From Candidatus Omnitrophota bacterium (GTDB lineage Bacteria; Omnitrophota; Gorgyraeia; B26-G9), in contig JACQZH010000041.1 in the NCBI GenBank assembly GCA_016213925.1, forward strand, positions 38,833 to 73,351: 34,519 bases of DNA, written 5' to 3'. Both the position numbers and the translations under genes were made by a program. A model generated the notes under the pieces. The model was given only the letters and a program-made list of their open reading frames with translations, was not told the DNA's origin and did not search any database. Each line of letters starts with the position of its first letter. Position 1 is the stretch's first letter. Of this stretch, positions 8,636-15,533 are shown in pieces.

Positions 8636-8746
8636 ATGGATAGGTGTAATTTAAGCGCGGATTGCCTGCGCTTTAAAAATACATATAAGTTTTTTAAGAA
8701 TAAACCCATTGCCGGAAATAGCGTGGGTTTTTTTATTATTGCTTAA
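8636..8746 (+). CDS. Small 36-residue ORF in the transporter leader, possible leader peptide
   Basis: The ATG at 8636 has a good ribosome binding site (AAAGGA, 8624-8629) six bases away and runs to TAA 8744-8746. The peptide begins MDRCNLSADCLRFKN and ends GFFIIA. The C-x5-C start recalls short cysteine proteins, but the 3' half is encoded by the terminator hairpin at 8702-8734. It ends 20 bases before the transporter start. It may be a leader peptide whose translation decides whether the terminator forms, or an independent small gene; coding is not proven. Confidence 0.4.
   Translation: MDRCNLSADCLRFKNTYKFFKNKPIAGNSVGFFIIA
8653..8673 (+). promoter_or_regulatory. First leader hairpin
   Basis: AAGCGC (8653-8658) pairs with GCGCTT (8668-8673), and GG/CC inside extends the stem with one bulge. 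It lies inside the small ORF, about 100 bases after the expected transcription start. Confidence 0.4.
8702..8734 (+). terminator. Intrinsic terminator or attenuator ahead of the sugar transporter
   Basis: AAACCCA (8702-8708) pairs with TGGGTTT (8724-8730), and more T follows (8731-8734, then ATTATT). It sits between a strong promoter (8521) and the transporter start (8766), so it either ends a small RNA of about 180 bases or is an attenuator for the downstream operon. Confidence 0.55.
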
Positions 8747-8765
8747 TAAAGAAAGGGAGGTCTCA

Positions 8766-10250
8766 ATGAGTGAAGCAAAACATTACGCAACATCCCAGGA
8801 GGATCGTGTTTCTGTTTTTCAGAAAATAACCTACGGCCTTGGTATGTTGTGTAACAATTTGATTCCTGCTGCTTTGGGTTGTATGGTGGTTGTGCTTAAT
8901 CTGGGGTTGGGGATGAATCCGGCGTTAATAGGTTACATCATGTCTTTATCACGGCTTGGAGACGCTTTTACAGATCCTCTCATGGGGTATATTTCCGATA
9001 ATACAAGATCGCGTTTCGGCAGGCGAAGGCCATACATTTTTTGGGGCGCTATTTCCCTTGGTATTATTTTTGCTTTACTGTGGCAGATTAAACCCGGGCA
9101 AAGTGAAATGTTTTATTTTTGGTTTTTCATGATCGGATGTAATATTTTATTTATTGCTAATACTGTCTTTTCTACGCCTTTTATTGCTTTTGGTTATGAA
9201 ATGACTCCTGATTATCATGAAAGAACCAGGATAATGGCCTGGGCTAACTGGTTTGGGCAAATCCCCTGGCTTTTATGCCCCTGGTTTTGGTGGATGATGG
9301 CCAATCCAAACTTTTTTAAAACTCCAGTAGATGGAGCGCGGTATATAGCGCTTACGGTTGGAGCGGTTGTTGTTGTACTAGGAATCCTACCGGCTATTTT
9401 TTGTAAAGAACGCTTGCAAAAAATAGCGGATCAAGAAACTAAACAAAAAGCCAAAGGAATGTTTAAGCATATAGCGGATTTTTTAAAGGGATTTTTTATT
9501 ACCTTTAAATGCGCTTCTTTTTTAAAAATTTGCACAGCGACTTTTTTTCTTTTCAATGGTTTTATGCTTGTCTCCGGATTAGGAACATATGTATTGATTT
9601 ATTTTGCGTTTGGCGGGGATCAGGTTATGGGTGGTAAATATAACGGATTATTCGGAACGGCTTCCGCATTATCTACAATATTTATTGTTATTCCGATTGT
9701 AACTAAATTGGCGACAAAAGTGGGAAAAAGAAAAGCATTTATCATAACAACTTCTATTTCTATACTTGGGTTTTTAATGAAATGGTGGTGTTTTAATCCC
9801 CAGTACTCATCTCTTTGGGTGATTAATTTATTAGGGATGAAAGATATATCGCTGATAATTCTTTTACCTGCAATTTTTATCTCTTTTGGAATCGGAGGAC
9901 TGTTCACGGTTATGGGGTCTATGATGGCGGATATATGCGATCTGGATGAACTTAATAATGGGGAGCGAAGAGAAGGTATGTTTGGAGCTATTTACTGGTG
10001 GACAGTAAAACTGGGAATGACTGTAGCATTTGCTTTTTCCGGGCATATTCTTAACGCGACTGGTTTTGATGTTGCTTTAGGTGTTAATCAAGCGGCGAAA
10101 TCATTGCTACTGCTTAGGATATTTGATATTGTTGTTCCGATAATAGCATCTGTGATAGCAATATTGGCGATTGTCTTTTATACAATATCCGAAGAAAAAG
10201 CGCATGATATCAGGCTTCAGCTCGAGAAGCGCCGCGGCAAGACTGCTTGA
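8766..10250 (+). CDS. GPH-family sugar:cation symporter (MelB/XylP-like)
   Basis: The start is put at ATG 8766, which has AAGGGAGG (8753-8760) five bases before it; a longer frame from 8709 would run through the terminator hairpin. The 494-residue protein has about 12 hydrophobic segments. The N-terminal half carries the glycoside-pentoside-hexuronide family pattern: KITYGLG at the start, RLGDAFTDPLMGYISDNTRSRFGRRRPYI in pieces (the DxxxDP and the basic loop GRRRP). The family brings in sugars or glycosides with Na+ or H+. It heads the glycosidase and carbohydrate-binding gene group and likely imports an oligosaccharide or monosaccharide released by it. The substrate cannot be read from sequence. 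Confidence 0.88.
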   Translation: MSEAKHYATSQEDRVSVFQKITYGLGMLCNNLIPAALGCMVVVLNLGLGMNPALIGYIMSLSRLGDAFTDPLMGYISDNTRSRFGRRRPYIFWGAISLGIIFALLWQIKPGQSEMFYFWFFMIGCNILFIANTVFSTPFIAFGYEMTPDYHERTRIMAWANWFGQIPWLLCPWFWWMMANPNFFKTPVDGARYIALTVGAVVVVLGILPAIFCKERLQKIADQETKQKAKGMFKHIADFLKGFFITFKCASFLKICTATFFLFNGFMLVSGLGTYVLIYFAFGGDQVMGGKYNGLFGTASALSTIFIVIPIVTKLATKVGKRKAFIITTSISILGFLMKWWCFNPQYSSLWVINLLGMKDISLIILLPAIFISFGIGGLFTVMGSMMADICDLDELNNGERREGMFGAIYWWTVKLGMTVAFAFSGHILNATGFDVALGVNQAAKSLLLLRIFDIVVPIIASVIAILAIVFYTISEEKAHDIRLQLEKRRGKTA

Positions 10251-10275
10251 AAATTTTAAAATAGAATATACTATT

Positions 10276-10295
10276 AGCGCGGTTATAATTGCGCT
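10276..10295. other. Short hairpin between transporter and glycosidase
   Basis: AGCGC (10276-10280) pairs with GCGCT (10291-10295). There is no T-run after it. It may trim or stabilise the message between the two genes, which are only 63 bases apart. Confidence 0.25.
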
Positions 10296-10313
10296 TTGAA
10301 AGGATGATACCGC

Positions 10314-12206
10314 TTGGATAAAACCTGTAACATAATTATCAATCTATTTTTGCTTATCCTGCTTTTTTGCGCTGTTACTTACGCTTTGCCTGCCCCGGAT
10401 TTTACCCTGGCTGACGAAGGCAGTGAATTTATTGTTGATTATGAAAAGTACGGGGCTTTTAAAAATATCGGAGCGGAAAAGTATAAATATAAAATTATAG
10501 ACGCGGAAGGCTTGGCTAAAGCTGTTGGCGAGGGAATTTATCCGAATAATAAAAGCATATTGAAAGACCCTCAATTTGAAAATATGAAGAAGAAGCTTAC
10601 CGGTTCTCATTGGGCTTATGTAAATTCTCCGGATAATCAGCTTAATTTTTATAAATGGGCGATCGCGGCTGAAGCCCCGGGAATTAAGCTTTTTTATACT
10701 GCACAGGCATTGGAAAAAACCGGACATATAAAGCAGGCGATTAAGGCTTACTACGCTATGCTGGTACATTTTCCGGAAAGCATGGGGCTTACTTACTGGA
10801 ATACGCTGTGGTATGTGGGACCGGCCGCTGTTGACCGGATTGAATATTTAACCAGGAAATATCCCAAAATCGGAGTGAAGCTTACCGGCGCAAAGATGAT
10901 AATTAAGAACCGTTATGATGATGATAAAAGAAATGATGTGTTTATTATTGATCCCGGCAAATTAACCGCTTGCGCTCCTGAAGAGGTGATCGAAAAACCT
11001 GTAGATTTAACTCAGTTGAAAATTTTGCAGGAAAAAAAATTCGGCGATAATATTAAGCTGGTTGAATATGAAAATGGGCATTGGCAGCTTTTTGTCGATG
11101 GTAAGCCCTTTATGATTAAAGCGCTTGGTTATCAGCCTTCAAAGATAGGGCAGAGCCCGGATATAGGTACATTGGAAGACTGGTCCTTTAGCGATACTAA
11201 TAAGAACGGCCGGATTGACAGCCCGTATGATGCTTGGGTGGATAAAAATAAGAATAATATCCAGGAAACGGATGAGCCGGCAGTAGGTGATTTCCAGCTG
11301 TTAAAAGATGTTGGCGCCAATGTTATAAGGGTTTATCATCATACTTTCGCAAGCAATAAAAAAGTTTTTCAGGATCTGTATAAGAATTACGGGATCAGAA
11401 TCATAATCGGTGATTTTCTCGGGATGTATGCTGTCGGCTCGAAAGCTCCCTGGAATCCGGGAACTAATTAGTCAGATTTGCAGCAGCAGAGGAATATGCT
11501 TGAATCCGTGATGCAGATGGTTACAAATTATAAGGATGAACCTTGTGTGCTGATGTGGGTGTTAGGCAATGAAAATAATTACGGTGTGGCGAATAATTCT
11601 GATGAAAACCCGCAGGCGTATTATCATTTTGTGAATGAAGTGGCAAAAAAAATAAAAGAGGTTGATCCTAATCATCCGGTTGTGATAAGCAACGGTGATA
11701 TTCATTTTTTAGATGTCTTCGCCAGGGAGTGCCCTGATGTGGATATATTCGGAGCAAACGCATATCGCGGCAAATATGGGTTTGGATATCATAATTTCTG
11801 GTTTCCGATAAAAGAAGTGGCGGCAAAGCCGGTAATAATTACGGAATACGGATGCCCCGCATACGGCCACGGTTACAGCCGCAAACAAGCGGAAGATTTT
11901 CAAGCGGAATATTTAGTTAATGATTGGATGGATATGGCAGCAAATAGCGCCGGGCAGGGCGCGGGGATTTCTATCGGCGGCGCGTTATTCGAGTATTTGG
12001 ATGAATGGTGGAAAACCGGAGCTCCCCCGGGATACCCGGATATAATTCAGGATGTTACGGCTAATTGCGGCGGCCCGTTCCTGGACGGCTGGTATTATGA
12101 AGAATGGTTTGGAATGGTAAGCCAGGGGGACGGCACGGATTCTCCGTTTATGAGGCAGTTGCGAAAATCGTATTTTGAACTGCAAAAAGTATGGCAAGAA
12201 AATTAA
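10314..12206 (+). pseudogene. Secreted glycoside hydrolase (GH2/GH5-like barrel) interrupted by one in-frame TAG
   Basis: The TTG start at 10314 has GAAAGGA nine bases before it, and a signal peptide follows (about 1-25). Residues 30-240 are an unrecognised N-terminal part with a helical, TPR-like stretch. A GH2/GH5-type TIM barrel begins near 250 (GHWQLFVDGKPF). Loops with DTNKNGRID (294-302) and DKNKNN look like calcium-binding EF-hand loops. A TAG at 11469-11471 (codon 386) stops the frame, which then goes on in the same frame with fully conserved sequence. The likely acid/base Glu420 (LGNENNYG) and nucleophile Glu511 (ITEYG) lie after the stop. A restart at TTG 11478 has no ribosome binding site. 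One base change from a Tyr codon explains it: true nonsense mutation, read error, or readthrough. TAG ends several other genes here, so general recoding is unlikely. Confidence 0.8.
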
Positions 12207-12228
12207 CAAATAGGAAGGAGGATGTTTT

Positions 12229-12873
12229 ATGAAAAGAATTTTTTGGGTAATTTCAGTTTTTGCGTTGGCGGGGATATTTGTTTTTAATATATTAACTAAT
12301 GTCAAAGCTGAAGAGAATACAGATGAGTTGGTTGGCAGGAAAGTGGAGTTTGTAGAAGGGAGTTTTTTTGTTTACAACGATAACCCAAGCCGTGATAACC
12401 ACTATATTCCTTCCGGATGGATGGGGGATTATGGTGATATTAAATTAACTCAGAATGAAAAGAATAATCCGCATTCAGGAAAAACATGTATAAAGTTTGA
12501 GTATACAGCTAAAGGCAAACAAGGAGCGGGATGGTGCGGCGTATCTTGGCAGAACCCGGCGAATAATTGGGGAGAAAAAAAAGGCGGATTTGATCTGCGC
12601 GGGGCAAAAAAGCTTACTTTCTGGGCCAGAGGTGAAAAAGGCGATGAAAGGATCATGGAGTTTAAGATGGGAGGAATTGGCGGTACGTATTATGATACTG
12701 ATTCTGCTGGAATCGGCCCGATTGATCTTACTGCAGAATGGCAACAGTACACGATTGAGCTTACTGATATCGATTTGTCTCATATAAGCGGCGGTTTTGT
12801 TTGGGCGACTAACGCGGATTCAAATCCGGAAGGCTGTATATTCTATCTGGATGATATTAAATACGAAATGTAA
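12229..12873 (+). CDS. Secreted carbohydrate-binding-like beta-sandwich protein, copy 1
   Basis: This 214-residue protein has a strong ribosome binding site (AAGGAGG, 12215-12221) and a signal peptide (about 1-28, ending VKA). The mature part has the look of a jelly-roll carbohydrate-binding module: WMGDYGDI, HSGKTCIKFEY, AKKLTFWARGEKG, EWQQYTIELTDID and a closing FYLDDIKYE. These motifs are typical of galactose-binding-like folds found on glycosidases. No catalytic domain is attached. It is nearly the same protein as the gene at 13703 and a more distant paralogue of 12961. It lies 22 bases after the glycosidase and probably binds the same glycan outside the cell. Confidence 0.75.
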   Translation: MKRIFWVISVFALAGIFVFNILTNVKAEENTDELVGRKVEFVEGSFFVYNDNPSRDNHYIPSGWMGDYGDIKLTQNEKNNPHSGKTCIKFEYTAKGKQGAGWCGVSWQNPANNWGEKKGGFDLRGAKKLTFWARGEKGDERIMEFKMGGIGGTYYDTDSAGIGPIDLTAEWQQYTIELTDIDLSHISGGFVWATNADSNPEGCIFYLDDIKYEM

Positions 12874-12887
12874 TTATCATAAGTTAG

Positions 12888-12916
12888 AATTGTGCAGTTA
12901 AATCATAATTGCGCAG
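12888..12916 (+). repeat. Short direct repeat in the gap
   Basis: AATTGTGCAG (12888-12897) and AATTGCGCAG (12907-12916) differ at one base and are 19 bases apart, about two helical turns. It could be a pair of operator half-sites or chance. Confidence 0.25.
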
Positions 12917-12960
12917 ATTTTGTTTTGGATTTCAGGAAGTTTTGAAAGGCAATTAAAAAA

Positions 12961-13590
12961 ATGAAAAAGTGCAGTTTATTGATAATATTTTTAGTATTTA
13001 TATTTTTGGGCAGAAATACTTGCCTTGCCATGGAGCAACAAGTATTAGCGGAAGAAAAAAGCGCGCCAAAGCAGGTAAAAGAGCTTTATGTTTATTCTGA
13101 TAAGGATTCTGTGGTGAACAGTTATTATCCTAGCGAGCGTATTGGTGATGGAGAATCTCTTGAGATTGACGAAGCTGACAAAGAAAATCCGCAGTCTGGC
13201 AATACCTGCGTAAAAATAAGATATAATGCAACCGGTGTTTTTGGCTGGGCAGGTATTTACTGGGTAAATCCTTCAGGCAACTGGGGTAATGAAAAAGGCG
13301 GATATGACCTTCGTTTTGCGAAAAAGCTTACTTTCTGGGCCCGGGGTGAAAAAGGAGGCGAGCATATCGCGGTTTTTCGTTTCGGCGGGTTAAAAGGGTC
13401 TTTTTCTGATTCTGATAACCATGGAATTGGCCCGGTAATTCTGACAAGGGAGTGGAAAGAGTATACTGTTGATGTATCTACAAGAAACATGAAACATATA
13501 ATTGCCGGCTTTAGTTTTGCTATTTCTAAAGCTTTTAATAGACAGGGTTGTATTTTTTACTTAGATGAGATAAAATATATAGAGGAATAA
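12961..13590 (+). CDS. Secreted carbohydrate-binding-like beta-sandwich protein, copy 2 (diverged)
   Basis: This 209-residue protein has a signal peptide (about 1-24, ending CLA). It keeps the frame of its two neighbours (SGNTCVKIRY, PSGNWGNEKGGYDLR, AKKLTFWARGEKGG, IGPVILTREWKEYTVD, GCIFYLDEIKY) but lacks the WMGDYGDI segment and has other loops (YYPSERIGDG instead). The changed loops suggest a different ligand or binding strength. The match is strongest in the core strands, as expected of duplicated modules. There is no enzyme motif. It lies between the two near-identical copies. Confidence 0.72.
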   Translation: MKKCSLLIIFLVFIFLGRNTCLAMEQQVLAEEKSAPKQVKELYVYSDKDSVVNSYYPSERIGDGESLEIDEADKENPQSGNTCVKIRYNATGVFGWAGIYWVNPSGNWGNEKGGYDLRFAKKLTFWARGEKGGEHIAVFRFGGLKGSFSDSDNHGIGPVILTREWKEYTVDVSTRNMKHIIAGFSFAISKAFNRQGCIFYLDEIKYIEE

Positions 13591-13636
13591 AAACAGGCTG
13601 GTGTGTGCCCGCCATAAAAATTGGCGGATTAAATTT

Positions 13637-13678
13637 GACTATATAATTTATGCTCGCTACGTTCCATAATTTATAGTC
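13637..13678. repeat. Imperfect long inverted repeat before copy 3
   Basis: GACTATA (13637-13643) pairs with TATAGTC (13672-13678), and the inner arms (TAATTTATG against CATAATT) extend the stem with small bulges around a loop CTCGCTACGTT. It overlaps a TATAAT. It may be a repeat element or a regulatory hairpin ahead of the gene at 13703. Confidence 0.4.
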
Positions 13679-13702
13679 TCATTTAAGAAAGGAGGAAATG
13701 GA

Positions 13703-14356
13703 GTGAAGTACTTAAAGTTGCTGGTAATATTTATGGTATTTGGACTGTTAATCAGTGTTGCTTGCCAGGCTCAAGAAATTGTGACAGAGGAAAATTATTT
13801 AGAAGAGGAGCTGGTCGGCAAAACTGCGGAATTCGCTGAAGATGGTTTTTATGTGTATATTGATGATGTTAACCGTCTTAATCATAGCATTCCATCTGGA
13901 TGGATGGGGGATTACGGCGATATTAAAATGAATCTTAAACATAAAGATAATCCGCATAGCGGAAAAACTTGTATCAGGTTTGATTACACAGCTCAGGGTA
14001 AGCAGGGGGCAGGATGGTGCGGTATTTTTTGGCAAAATCCGGCAAATAACTGGGGAGAAAAGAAAGGCGGTTTTGATATCCGCGGCGCGAAAAAGCTGAC
14101 TTTTTGGGCCAGAGGAGATAAGGGCAATGAAAGAATTATGGAGTTTAAGATAGGCGGAATTGGAGGAACTTATCCTGACTCTGACAGTATGGGAATCGGG
14201 CCGATAGATCTTACTGCGCAATGGCAGCAATATACTATTGAGCTTACTGATATTGATTTGGCATATATTAATGGCGTATTTTGCTGGGCAACAAACGCAG
14301 ATTCAAATCCAGAGGGTTGCGTGTTCTATCTGGATGATATCCGGTACGAAAAGTAA
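13703..14356 (+). CDS. Secreted carbohydrate-binding-like beta-sandwich protein, copy 3
   Basis: This 217-residue protein starts at GTG 13703 with AAAGGAGG (13688-13695) seven bases upstream; the ATG at 13698 is out of frame and stops at once. It has a signal peptide (about 1-23, ending CQA). Its mature part matches the gene at 12229 almost throughout: SIPSGWMGDYGDIK, GWCGIFWQNPANNWGEKKGG, WATNADSNPEGC, FYLDDIRYEK. The near identity points to recent duplication with the more distant copy 2 caught between. It is likely a glycan-binding protein without catalysis. A terminator follows at 14381. Confidence 0.75.
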   Translation: MKYLKLLVIFMVFGLLISVACQAQEIVTEENYLEEELVGKTAEFAEDGFYVYIDDVNRLNHSIPSGWMGDYGDIKMNLKHKDNPHSGKTCIRFDYTAQGKQGAGWCGIFWQNPANNWGEKKGGFDIRGAKKLTFWARGDKGNERIMEFKIGGIGGTYPDSDSMGIGPIDLTAQWQQYTIELTDIDLAYINGVFCWATNADSNPEGCVFYLDDIRYEK

Positions 14357-14380
14357 ATCAATATTTATAAAAAATAAAAT

Positions 14381-14417
14381 AAAAGGGTAGGGGGCATAAG
14401 GGTTCTCCTGCCCTTTT
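14381..14417. terminator. Intrinsic terminator after the binding-protein genes
   Basis: AAAAGGGTAGG (14381-14391) pairs with CCTGCCCTTTT (14407-14417) through 11 bp with one G-U pair, and the stem can grow by two pairs inward. The arm ends in TTTT followed by ATATAA, and the mirror A-run makes it usable on both strands. It separates the glycosidase/binding group from the lipoprotein gene. Confidence 0.7.
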
Positions 14418-14441
14418 ATATAAATTTAATGGGAGTTATTG

Positions 14442-15482
14442 ATGAAAAAAGGATTTATGGGGATCGCAATTTTTATTTTTTGCTTGAGTTTAAGCGGCTG
14501 CGGTAAAGGGGAAGCTAAACTTAAAGAAGAAAAACATAAGGATGTTTATTTAAGGACACTTGAGAACGGCCATTATGAGCTTATTGTAAAGGAAAAGCCG
14601 TTTGTTATAAAAGGCATTTGTTACGCGCCGGTTCCTATAGGGAAAAGCCATCTTTTTAACTTTACTTGTGATCCAAATAAGCCCTGGATGGTTGACGGAA
14701 AATTGATGAATGAGATGGGCGTGAATACGGTCAGGCTGTATCAGCCGGGAGATGAGCTTGCGGCATGCAAGGAAATGATAGAGGATTTGTATAAAAACTA
14801 CGGAATTTATACCGTAATGGGCCATAGCCTTGGATTTTGGGAATATCATGTTAATGAATTGGCAAAAAAAATAAAAGAGATTGATCCTAATCATCCTGTA
14901 AGCTTAGGCAACGGAGAGACTGTAGGCATGGAATTTGCGGCGGATATATGCCCGGATGTTGATTTACTTGGTTGTATAGTATATCGCGGAAAAGTGTTTG
15001 GAAGTTTTTTTAAGGAAGTAAAACGCAAGTTTGATAAACCAGTGATGATTACGGAATTCGGCTGTGATGCTTACAATGCTTTTGCCCAAAAAGAGGATCA
15101 GTTGAACCAGGCAAAATTTCTTAAAAGCCAGTGGCTTGATTTGGAGAAGCATTTAGCTAATGGTGAAGGCTTAGGCAACTGCGTTGGCGGAATAATTTTC
15201 GAATGGAATGATGAATGGTGGAAGACATCAGATTGCGATAGGGACAGTTGGCTGGTGCACGATACTGAAGCAAGCTGGGGTGTCGGAGCTTATGCGTTTG
15301 ATGCTCAAGCAGGTAAGAATATGAATGAAGAATGGTTCGGAGTAGTTGCGTTTTCTCCAGAGCTGGAAAATAACTTAAATAAGAGAATGCCGCGCAAAGC
15401 TTATTATGAGTTGCGCGAGTTATGGAACAAGGATTTCTGGAAACAGGATGAAGAATCATCCGCCGAAAAAAAGGGTAATTAA
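14442..15482 (+). CDS. Lipoprotein homologue of the glycosidase with the acid/base segment deleted
   Basis: ATG 14442 is chosen over TTG 14439, with GGGAG (14431-14435) six bases upstream. The lipobox LSGC puts the lipid on Cys20. The protein is 346 residues and matches the barrel part of the gene at 10314: ENGHYELIVKEKPFVIKG, DLYKNYGIYTVMGHSLGF, AKKIKEIDPNHPV, MITEFGCDAY, EWNDEWWKT. Between Gly131-Phe-Trp and Tyr-His-Val about 60-65 residues are missing compared with its neighbour, exactly the part with the acid/base Glu (LGNEN). The nucleophile-type Glu205 remains. The frame is intact across the join. It may be a dead enzyme kept as a glycan-binding lipoprotein, or a product of deletion not yet lost. 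Confidence 0.78.
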   Translation: MKKGFMGIAIFIFCLSLSGCGKGEAKLKEEKHKDVYLRTLENGHYELIVKEKPFVIKGICYAPVPIGKSHLFNFTCDPNKPWMVDGKLMNEMGVNTVRLYQPGDELAACKEMIEDLYKNYGIYTVMGHSLGFWEYHVNELAKKIKEIDPNHPVSLGNGETVGMEFAADICPDVDLLGCIVYRGKVFGSFFKEVKRKFDKPVMITEFGCDAYNAFAQKEDQLNQAKFLKSQWLDLEKHLANGEGLGNCVGGIIFEWNDEWWKTSDCDRDSWLVHDTEASWGVGAYAFDAQAGKNMNEEWFGVVAFSPELENNLNKRMPRKAYYELRELWNKDFWKQDEESSAEKKGN

Positions 15483-15533
15483 CCCCAAAATTCGGGATTA
15501 ATAGATTTTTTAACAAAAAGAGAGCGGTTTTTT

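Noticed and set aside
8709-8765. Upstream start of the sugar transporter
   Set aside because: That extension is encoded by the terminator hairpin and T-run; ATG 8766 has a clear ribosome binding site.
11469-11471. General UAG reassignment in this organism
   Set aside because: TAG appears as the natural end of other genes here (for example 7918-7920, 17367-17369, 31172-31174 and 34315-34317), so it is a normal stop.
12888-12916. CRISPR-like or operator array
   Set aside because: Only two short copies in a short gap; too little for an array, so listed as a weak direct repeat only.
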